A DNA stretch of 64,000 bases from Methanocaldococcus sp. FS406-22 (GTDB lineage Archaea > AGJL01 > Methanococci > Methanococcales > Methanocaldococcaceae), in the NCBI RefSeq assembly GCF_000025525.1, contig NC_013887.1, positions 196,729 to 260,728 on the forward strand, written 5' to 3'. The first letter of the stretch is position 1, and each line of letters starts with the position of its first letter. Below the pieces are notes generated by a model, which saw only the letters and a list, made by a program, of their open reading frames with translations, had not been told where the DNA came from and did no database searches. Of the stretch, positions 57,358 through 64,000 are shown piece after piece. The translations under genes were made by a program, and so were the position numbers.

Positions 57358-58092
57358 CTATCCATTATTATCCTTATTTCCTTTATTTCTTCTTCTTAAT
57401 TCCGTATATACGAAGATTATTACTAATACAGACAGTATACTTAACCAAAACAATACATATCCATAAGTTGGCAATTTTGGTAGTGGCAATATCGAAAACT
57501 CTGCCTTTACGATGAATAATGTATTTTTGGGGATTTGGAAACCATTTCCATCTGGTTCTTGATAGGTTAAATGATATGGAGAGATAAAGTTTATATTAAA
57601 CTTCCTTATATTCAAATCACACCCAACTGGAATTGAGACAGTTTTAAATAAAATTCCATTATCAACAATGTCTGCGTCATATTCAATTATCAAAGTTATA
57701 TTTTTTCCACTATCTATTGGATCCCATATTTGATACTCAATAACTGAATACGTATCTTTATAAGAGACACTTACATTCATAGGATATTTTTGATGTCCAA
57801 TTATATAATACCCTTTTAAATTCTCAATCTTTATTGGTTTTTTTTCTCCTGTAAATGGTATTGGGATAAATAGTATTTTTTTTGGCTCTTCTTTCTGTAA
57901 TCTTAATTCTCCAATTCCTGGAACAAGAGGATACTTAACGAGATTTTGAATGGTTATGATATTTGTTATATGTGCAGGATTTTTTGTTAAATCAACGGTC
58001 ATATTGTAGTTTGTTATTTCCTCAACATCCGCAAAAGTTGGAGTTATAAGAGCTAAAAAAACAAAGAATAATGCAAATCTCTTCATCATCAT
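57358..58092 (-). CDS. Signal-peptide membrane protein in the surface cluster
   Basis: The 244 residues have an N-terminal signal (MMMKRFALFFVFLALITPTFA) and a beta-rich outer domain with several Pro/Gly-rich strands (IIGHQKYPMNVSVSYKDTY, GKNITLIIEYDADIV). One C-terminal membrane helix (LFWLSILSVLVIIFVYTEL) ends in a basic, Asn-rich tail (RRRNKGNKDNNG). No family is recognised. It lies 35 bases after the gene at 58128 and 144 bases before the giant gene on the same strand, suggesting a shared surface function. Confidence 0.75.
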   Translation of the reverse strand: MMMKRFALFFVFLALITPTFADVEEITNYNMTVDLTKNPAHITNIITIQNLVKYPLVPGIGELRLQKEEPKKILFIPIPFTGEKKPIKIENLKGYYIIGHQKYPMNVSVSYKDTYSVIEYQIWDPIDSGKNITLIIEYDADIVDNGILFKTVSIPVGCDLNIRKFNINFISPYHLTYQEPDGNGFQIPKNTLFIVKAEFSILPLPKLPTYGYVLFWLSILSVLVIIFVYTELRRRNKGNKDNNG

Positions 58093-58127
58093 TATCCCCC
58101 AAACTTTATTTATTGTTTTCTTACTTT

Positions 58128-61076
58128 TTATATTCTTTTTATTAATATACCTAACCCAAAGATAACATTTATCAGTATTAAAAATGTCTCAAAGTTATTC
58201 TCTATGGTTCCGCTTACTGTGGTTATTTTTGGTGAGGTTGTTGGTAGTAGTGAGTTTGTAGGGTCGATACCGACGATGAATGCGTCACTTGGGTAGAATT
58301 CTCCTGTTCCGTTTAGTTTGTAGTGTATAACTACTGTTTCATTTGCTGATATTTCACTCCAGTCTGTGTAACTACCATCACCATCTGCTCCAGGATATAT
58401 TGCATGTAACGCCCACCACATGCTCAAATTATACCTTGGATTTGTTGTAATCGTATGACTACCACTAGCAATCAACATACTTGATTGATTAACCCACTCA
58501 TCTGAAACAGTAAAGTTCTTTGGCACCAAATCATAAACGTACACATACTCAGGAGTCTTCTCACTACCAATATTCTCAACAACTATGTAAATATCATAAG
58601 TCCCATCATCATTCGGAACAATATGCTTAGTCACCTTAACCAAATAACTACCCACAACATAAATTTCCTCAATAACGATGTATGAATTTCCTATTTGGCT
58701 TGTCTCATTTAGGAGAATATAGTCTTTTTTTGATACTGTAAATGTACAATTTGCCCAAACGATAGGAACTCCGCTAAATGTGAAGTTGTAGGTTTTAGAG
58801 TTCCACACTCCTCCAGGAGGTATATCAATATTTGGAGTTACAGTATAATTACTTCCATCTATCCAGATAGATTCGTTGAACGGATTCCAACAAAACTCAT
58901 AAGCAGATTTATTCACAGCCCATATATTAAGGTTCGTTAAATTGAAGGAATATGATTTTGCATTATTTTTGAAAGTTGCATTTTCTTTCCAAATATTTAT
59001 CTCTCCAGTTGTTCCATGAGATGTTGAAATAGCACAACATCCGGATGCATAAACGCCTTTTATAGATGTGTTTGTATTAGTTCCATTGTAGTTAAATAAT
59101 ATCTTGGCAAATCCATATTTTGCTAATATGTTGTCTCTTTCACTATAGGAGTAACTTCCCAATACATTAAATACTAAAGTAGCTTTGTCATTGCTCCAAT
59201 TTAAAGTGATATTTGACCAATTTATCGCGTTTAGATTTGATGTATTATAATCTTTTTTAAAATAATCCCCATCAAACAACACTGCCACTCCTTCACTTGG
59301 ATTTGCTGATGTTATTTCAAGATATGTCCAGTTTTTATCCCCATAAAAGTCAAAGTTTTTAGAATTCACTTCTAAGTCATCAACATAATAAACATAACCT
59401 CCATGAACAACAACTCTGTCAAATTTTGTGTAGGTATTGTCAGTTGTTGATACAGTTGCTCCTAATGAGCCGTTTTTATAGTAAGTTGAGAATGTTAGTG
59501 TCCCATTTGAATAAATATGAAACTCGAAATAATACCATTCATCTTCTGGAGGATTCCATGGAACTTCAATACTAATTTCTTGAGGATTTCCACCAGTTCT
59601 TCTATCGATTGATATATAGTTGTTATAGTGATCTACCCTAAACGAATATCCATTAAAGTTCTCGTCCTCTAAACCTATTCTATCTATCGGTCCCCCGCCC
59701 CAGTTGCTTGGTCTATATATCCATCCACTTATAACCACATCTCTACCAATTTCTTTTGGAAGTAGTTTAAATCCTCCATTAGGGTCATTATTTAAACTTG
59801 TTGAAACTCCATATTTTTCTAAAGAGTAATTTCCAGAATGGGAATAAGACGATGACCATTGAACTATTCCATTTCTATACTGCTCCCAGCCTGTCCAATT
59901 TTCAAAGTTATCATAAAACTGCCCATTACTCAGATATTTTATAACCTTAACATTTACATTCTCCCCATTAGGAACAAGATTTTTATTTAAATAGACTGTC
60001 AAATTTATAGTCCATTCCGACATTTTATTTGCAGGTATTTTTGTAGCGTCATAGGTTTCATTTACCAATATTGGAAGAGTTTGGGATGCATCGATATCAA
60101 ACTCATATTCAACATAACTATTATTTGGAAGTATTGGGATGTGTATGTATGTTAAACCACTTGGTAATCCAGTATATGCAGGAGCGGAGTCTTTAATGAA
60201 AACTCCTTTTGGGGTTCCATTATAAACTAATCTCAAACCACTCGCATTATTTTTTATATCCACTGCCACCCACACATCATTTAATGTATCTTCCTCATAA
60301 GGGGCGGTATTTTCAATAACTATATGTCCTGTTAAACCAGAGGAATAGTCTGTTTTTCCCGTCCCGTCTACAATAGCAGTTGCGTTGTATTCTTCAATAT
60401 ATCTTACTCTTAGTGGAGGGTATAAATCTGAAATCCTCAAATCATCAACATAGTAATCCTGCCCTCCGTGAACAACAACTCTGTCAAATTTTGTGTAGGT
60501 ATTGTCAGTTGTTGATACTGTTGCTCCCAATGAACCGTTTTCATAATAAACCTCTAACTTCAACGTTCCATTTGAATAAAGATAAAATTTAAAATGATAC
60601 CATTCATTTTCTGGAGGATTCCAGGTGGCTGTTGCTAATGTGCTACTTGCAATTCCTCCTACTCTCGTTTCTATGGCTATTATGTTATAGTCATGCTCTA
60701 TTCTTATAGAGTATCCATTGAAATTTTCATCCTCAATCCCTATCCTATCCCATTTACCACTTACATAAGGTGTAGGCCTATAAATCCAACCTTCAACCAC
60801 AATATTTCTCCCAATTTCTTTCCCAATTAATTTATATCCTCCATTTGGGTCATCATTTAAAAATTTTCTAAGAGAATATGTCCCAGAGTAAGAATAATTA
60901 GAGGATTGTTCTACTGCCCCATTACTATAGTTGTACCACCCACTCCAATTTTCAAAATCGTCGTAGAATATTGTTTTTAATCCAGAAACGCAGTTTAACA
61001 TTAATAAGGGAACTGTTAAAATTAATGTAATCAATACAATACTTGAATTTACAAATCTTAACCTCACATCTGGCAT
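58128..61076 (-). CDS. Large surface protein with duplicated jelly-roll domains and a C-terminal anchor
   Basis: The 982 residues start with a long signal region (about 1-33). Two ConA/LamG-like jelly-roll domains follow, at about 35-215 and about 395-575 (WNPPENEWYHFKFYLYSNG and WNPPEDEWYYFEFHIYSNG; both contain TKFDRVVVHGG and YYVDDL). Between and after them are beta-rich modules shared with the protein at 61229. The C-terminus ends in a hydrophobic anchor (FLILINVIFGLGILIKRI). The last about 160 residues before the anchor are encoded by DNA identical to the neighbour. Carbohydrate or surface binding is likely for the jelly rolls. Confidence 0.82.
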   Translation of the reverse strand: MPDVRLRFVNSSIVLITLILTVPLLMLNCVSGLKTIFYDDFENWSGWYNYSNGAVEQSSNYSYSGTYSLRKFLNDDPNGGYKLIGKEIGRNIVVEGWIYRPTPYVSGKWDRIGIEDENFNGYSIRIEHDYNIIAIETRVGGIASSTLATATWNPPENEWYHFKFYLYSNGTLKLEVYYENGSLGATVSTTDNTYTKFDRVVVHGGQDYYVDDLRISDLYPPLRVRYIEEYNATAIVDGTGKTDYSSGLTGHIVIENTAPYEEDTLNDVWVAVDIKNNASGLRLVYNGTPKGVFIKDSAPAYTGLPSGLTYIHIPILPNNSYVEYEFDIDASQTLPILVNETYDATKIPANKMSEWTINLTVYLNKNLVPNGENVNVKVIKYLSNGQFYDNFENWTGWEQYRNGIVQWSSSYSHSGNYSLEKYGVSTSLNNDPNGGFKLLPKEIGRDVVISGWIYRPSNWGGGPIDRIGLEDENFNGYSFRVDHYNNYISIDRRTGGNPQEISIEVPWNPPEDEWYYFEFHIYSNGTLTFSTYYKNGSLGATVSTTDNTYTKFDRVVVHGGYVYYVDDLEVNSKNFDFYGDKNWTYLEITSANPSEGVAVLFDGDYFKKDYNTSNLNAINWSNITLNWSNDKATLVFNVLGSYSYSERDNILAKYGFAKILFNYNGTNTNTSIKGVYASGCCAISTSHGTTGEINIWKENATFKNNAKSYSFNLTNLNIWAVNKSAYEFCWNPFNESIWIDGSNYTVTPNIDIPPGGVWNSKTYNFTFSGVPIVWANCTFTVSKKDYILLNETSQIGNSYIVIEEIYVVGSYLVKVTKHIVPNDDGTYDIYIVVENIGSEKTPEYVYVYDLVPKNFTVSDEWVNQSSMLIASGSHTITTNPRYNLSMWWALHAIYPGADGDGSYTDWSEISANETVVIHYKLNGTGEFYPSDAFIVGIDPTNSLLPTTSPKITTVSGTIENNFETFLILINVIFGLGILIKRI
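58195..58664 (-). repeat. 470-bp block identical to 61299-61768, copy 1
   Basis: The two blocks are offset by 3104 bases and I saw no mismatch in 470 positions. They encode the shared module just before the C-terminal anchors. Sequence diverges abruptly on both sides. Confidence 0.93.
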
Positions 61077-61228
61077 ACACTACACCACCCAAAAGTACCT
61101 AACACAAATAAAATAATATGTCTAATCCCAAAGGCAAATTAATTTAACAAAATCCGATAAAATAAGTGAATATCCGCAGAAAGCGTAAATTTATAAAGAA
61201 TTAAAAATTAGGAAAAAGGGGTTTAGTC

Positions 61229-63058
61229 TTACATTGCCCTTCGTATTATAATTCCTAATCCAGCTAACACGGTTATTAATGCAAGAATTGGTTCCGAATT
61301 ATTCTCTATGGTTCCGCTTACTGTGGTTATTTTTGGTGAGGTTGTTGGTAGTAGTGAGTTTGTAGGGTCGATACCGACGATGAATGCGTCACTTGGGTAG
61401 AATTCTCCTGTTCCGTTTAGTTTGTAGTGTATAACTACTGTTTCATTTGCTGATATTTCACTCCAGTCTGTGTAACTACCATCACCATCTGCTCCAGGAT
61501 ATATTGCATGTAACGCCCACCACATGCTCAAATTATACCTTGGATTTGTTGTAATCGTATGACTACCACTAGCAATCAACATACTTGATTGATTAACCCA
61601 CTCATCTGAAACAGTAAAGTTCTTTGGCACCAAATCATAAACGTACACATACTCAGGAGTCTTCTCACTACCAATATTCTCAACAACTATGTAAATATCA
61701 TAAGTCCCATCATCATTCGGAACAATATGCTTAGTCACCTTAACCAAATAACTACCCACAACATAAATCTCTTCCACAACTATGTAGGAACTTCCATACT
61801 TTGTTGAGTATTCATGAACGCTCCTATTTATTAAAGTTATGTTAGTATCTGCAACTTTAAATGTGCAGTTTGCCCAAACTACTGGGACTCCATTAAATGT
61901 GAAGTTGAATTTCTCTGAATTCCAAATGTCTCCTGGTGCTAACAGCTTATTTGGTGACAGTGCATTTTTTGAACCAGGGATTATTAATGTTGTATTAAAT
62001 GGATCTACTATTGCTGGATTACTTCCATTTACTGCCCAAATAGTTACATTGGTTAAGTTAAAGTAGTAACTTTCTGCATTGTTTTTAACTGATGCATTTT
62101 CATACCATATTTCATACTTACCGCTTGATACATTTAAGAATGGCCCTTCTTTGGTTGCACTTGGTGCTGCATATCCTGCCGCATAAACTCCTTCAATCTC
62201 TGTTCCAGACATTGTTCCATTGAATTCAAAGAAAATAACTGCAAAACCATATTTCATCAATGTTCCAGTTCTGTTTGCGTAAGTGTTATTTCCTGTTATG
62301 TCGATTGTAATACTTGCATTTTGAGTACTGTTTAATACAACCCCTGTCCAATTTAACGAATCATTTGCAGTTCCTGCAAAATAAGGCCCATTCCAAAGTT
62401 CTGTTGAACCTTGATTAGGAATAGCATCTGTTATATTTAAGAAGTTCCAAGTATCACTTCCATAGTTATTTATGTCGTTACTTAGATACTTTGTCATACT
62501 AACGGAAACTGCTGTATCTGCTGATGGTAGTGCTGAGACATTCCTACTTATGTTCATATAGACACTCCAGTTTGCTAACTTTCTTGAGGGGATTTTTGTA
62601 TCACTATAGGTTTCATTTATTAGTAATGGAACACCTGTTATAGCAGGATTTATTCCGAATGATACAATAACGTAAGTCCCGTTTGGAAGTATTGGGATGT
62701 GTATGTATGTTAAACCACTTGGTAATCCAGTATATGCAGGAGCAGTATTTTCAATAAAAACACCTTTTGGAGTAGTATTTTTTATAACCTTCAATCCTGT
62801 AATGTTGTTTACCACTTTAACAGCAACCCAGACATCTTGTAAAGTGTCGTTTACATCCTTTCCTGTGTTGTTAATTATAATATATCCAGTTATATTGTTT
62901 ATTTTAGCTGATATTGTTCCTTCACCTGTGGCGTTACCTGTTATATTATACTTTTCATAATATGTTACATACAACGGCCCATTGTTTCCATAACCAAATA
63001 GAGTTCCCAAAAATGCTAAGGTTATTAACAAGGTTATCATAAATATTAACTTTCTCAT
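61229..63058 (-). CDS. Surface protein with a C-terminal membrane anchor, paralog of the 982-residue neighbour
   Basis: The 609 residues have a signal peptide (MRKLIFMITLLITLAFLGTL) and beta-rich modules matching the second halves of the 58128 protein (APAYTGLPSGLTYIHIPILP; VVWANCTFKVADTNITL). The shared C-terminal module ends in ILALITVLAGLGIIIRRAM, a membrane anchor. Many Asn-X-Ser/Thr sites suggest N-glycosylation. It lacks the jelly-roll domains of its neighbour. The start follows GAGGTGAGGTT. Confidence 0.82.
   Translation of the reverse strand: MRKLIFMITLLITLAFLGTLFGYGNNGPLYVTYYEKYNITGNATGEGTISAKINNITGYIIINNTGKDVNDTLQDVWVAVKVVNNITGLKVIKNTTPKGVFIENTAPAYTGLPSGLTYIHIPILPNGTYVIVSFGINPAITGVPLLINETYSDTKIPSRKLANWSVYMNISRNVSALPSADTAVSVSMTKYLSNDINNYGSDTWNFLNITDAIPNQGSTELWNGPYFAGTANDSLNWTGVVLNSTQNASITIDITGNNTYANRTGTLMKYGFAVIFFEFNGTMSGTEIEGVYAAGYAAPSATKEGPFLNVSSGKYEIWYENASVKNNAESYYFNLTNVTIWAVNGSNPAIVDPFNTTLIIPGSKNALSPNKLLAPGDIWNSEKFNFTFNGVPVVWANCTFKVADTNITLINRSVHEYSTKYGSSYIVVEEIYVVGSYLVKVTKHIVPNDDGTYDIYIVVENIGSEKTPEYVYVYDLVPKNFTVSDEWVNQSSMLIASGSHTITTNPRYNLSMWWALHAIYPGADGDGSYTDWSEISANETVVIHYKLNGTGEFYPSDAFIVGIDPTNSLLPTTSPKITTVSGTIENNSEPILALITVLAGLGIIIRRAM
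61299..61768 (-). repeat. 470-bp block identical to 58195-58664, copy 2
   Basis: Second copy, in the gene at 61229. A further 62-bp identical stretch pairs 60124-60185 with 62682-62743, showing more than one shared tract between the two genes. Confidence 0.93.
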
Positions 63059-63130
63059 AACCTCACCTCATACACCCCGTGTGAAATAGAGGAACATTTC
63101 TAAGTAGGTAAATAATGTAGTCCCTTCTGT

Positions 63131-63153
63131 CTGTATAAATAATTTATGGAACA
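63131..63153 (-). promoter_or_regulatory. Shared surface-gene promoter motif, copy 3 (weaker)
   Basis: On the minus strand TGTTCCATAAATTATTTATA then CAG, about 73 bases before the 63058 start. It keeps TGTTC-YA-YAAAT and a TATA box. The gap 63059-63309 otherwise shows a short hairpin ACAC-CCC-GTGT near 63073. Confidence 0.35.
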
Positions 63154-63309
63154 TTTTTTGGACATTTTTAATTTTTCAAAAATTTAGAAAAAGAACAAAA
63201 ACTCCAAGATTTCCCAATATGGAGATAATAACAACCAATATATAAACGTTCCGATATTAGAATTACAAATACCCTGAATTAAAATATTTTAATTGGTTAT
63301 GGTAATAAG

Positions 63310-64000
63310 CTAATCTAATAGCATATTGATTCCTTCCATTACTGCATCTACGGAGGCTCTTATTATATCAGCGTCTGATTTTCTAACTTCAACAATTTCA
63401 GTTCCTTTTCTTAATTTAACCACAACCTCTATTAATGCATCAGTTCCACTCCCAATTGCTTCAACCCTGTACTCTACCAGCCTGATATCTGCAACCCCAC
63501 TTATTGCTTTTCTCACCGCATTTATTGCTGCATCTACAGGTCCTACTCCATAAGCGGTTTCTATAAGGGTAATATCCTCTCCTTTATAATGAAGTTTAAC
63601 AGATGCGATTGGAGTTATTTTATTTCCTGAAACTACGGTTAATTCATCTAACTTAATCTTTTCTTCAACTACTCTTCCAGTAACTTCTCTGACTATAGCC
63701 AATAAATCAGCATCTGAAATGTATTTACCTAAATCTCCAAATTCTTTGACTCTTTCATATATTATATTCAATTGGTCTTCGCTGACCTCTATACCCATTA
63801 AATCAAGTTTGTATTTTAAAGCTTTCCTACCAGAATGTTTTCCTAATATTATTCTTCTTCTATTTCCAACCATTTCTGGTTTAATTGGTTCATAGGTTTC
63901 AGTATTTTTTATTAAACCATCGACATGTATCCCTGCTTCATGAGCAAAGGCATTATCTCCAACAATTGCCTTATTTGGGGGAACAGGAATTTTCATTAAT
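63310..64000 (-). CDS. cimA: (R)-citramalate synthase (partial, N-terminus outside window)
   Basis: CimA condenses pyruvate and acetyl-CoA to citramalate, starting the threonine-independent route to isoleucine and 2-oxobutyrate. About 230 C-terminal residues are present. NAFAHEAGIHVDGLIKN is the end of the catalytic barrel. RIILGKHSGRKALKYKL follows, then a complete LeuA-type dimerisation/regulatory domain (IASVKLHYKGEDITLIETAY, YRVEAIGSGTDALIEVVVKL). From memory the sequence is almost identical to M. jannaschii CimA. Isopropylmalate synthase is the main alternative and shares this architecture. The catalytic N-terminus lies beyond the right edge. Confidence 0.9.
   Translation of the reverse strand, partial: LMKIPVPPNKAIVGDNAFAHEAGIHVDGLIKNTETYEPIKPEMVGNRRRIILGKHSGRKALKYKLDLMGIEVSEDQLNIIYERVKEFGDLGKYISDADLLAIVREVTGRVVEEKIKLDELTVVSGNKITPIASVKLHYKGEDITLIETAYGVGPVDAAINAVRKAISGVADIRLVEYRVEAIGSGTDALIEVVVKLRKGTEIVEVRKSDADIIRASVDAVMEGINMLLD

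Noticed and set aside
63310-64000. 2-isopropylmalate synthase (leuA) instead of cimA
   Set aside because: The families share this C-terminal architecture, but the sequence agrees closely with my memory of M. jannaschii citramalate synthase. The missing N-terminus would settle it.

Overview
The window comes from a hyperthermophilic hydrogenotrophic methanogen of the genus Methanocaldococcus or a very close relative. The DNA is AT-rich. It encodes heterodisulfide reductase, F420-non-reducing hydrogenase, formylmethanofuran dehydrogenase and an Hmd paralog. Archaeal-type promoters and strong GGTGA/GGAGG ribosome binding sites are used throughout. Many genes match my memory of M. jannaschii, but their order is rearranged. 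The species itself is not identifiable from the sequence alone.

Region 1 (1-12.3 kb). A minus-strand block encodes a complete selenium-free (cysteine) version of the core electron-bifurcating machinery: vhcD-vhcG-vhcA-vhcB (hydrogenase), hdrA and the start of fwdB. Related species often carry selenocysteine in several of these proteins. Here every such position I could locate is cysteine, and the large hydrogenase subunit is unsplit. Divergent to it are a 2-hydroxyacyl-CoA-dehydratase-like gene and a five-gene operon (TIM barrel, PP-loop enzyme, archaeal phosphoglycerate mutase, DUF3343 protein, NAD(P)HX-dehydratase-like kinase fold). A 15-bp palindrome with a T-N11-A core recurs before hdrA, vhcD, the dehydratase-like gene and the five-gene operon. 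This suggests one regulon, possibly selenium-responsive.

Region 2 (12.3-27.7 kb). An Hmd paralog, a small GTPase plus roadblock pair and a PLP-fold enzyme are followed by nitrogen assimilation genes: glnK-amtB, a TPR protein, glnA, queC, a three-piece archaeal glutamate synthase with an FrhB-like partner, and nadE. GGAA-N6-TTCC operators typical of the methanogen repressor NrpR lie at the glnK, glnA and, unexpectedly, nadE promoters.

Region 3 (27.8-37.4 kb). This is a formate module. It has fdhA with an in-frame TGA selenocysteine codon, fdhB, a small gene and the formate channel fdhC. A clear archaeal SECIS element sits at the 5' end of the inferred transcript, ahead of the small gene rather than next to fdhA. 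Beyond it lie a YbjQ-like gene, a histidine kinase and response regulator, and a divergent FIST-domain/winged-helix regulator. Two-component systems are scarce in this genus.

Region 4 (37.4-48.4 kb). A decayed BofA-family gene, a small membrane protein, a DUF505 protein, a diverged helical protein, a TrkA-type potassium channel, a Ski2-like helicase, a class III signal peptide protein, a UPF0200 kinase-like protein, a membrane-anchored winged-helix protein, and a surface protein with a cytoplasmic PIN-like tail.

Region 5 (48.5-63.1 kb). Large secreted or surface proteins include one of 2901 residues with two lectin domains and a beta-helix. Near-identical DNA blocks occur within the giant gene (560 bp, one mismatch) and between two neighbouring genes (470 bp, no mismatch seen), pointing to recent gene conversion. 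The window ends inside cimA. I found no tRNA, rRNA, CRISPR array or insertion sequence.
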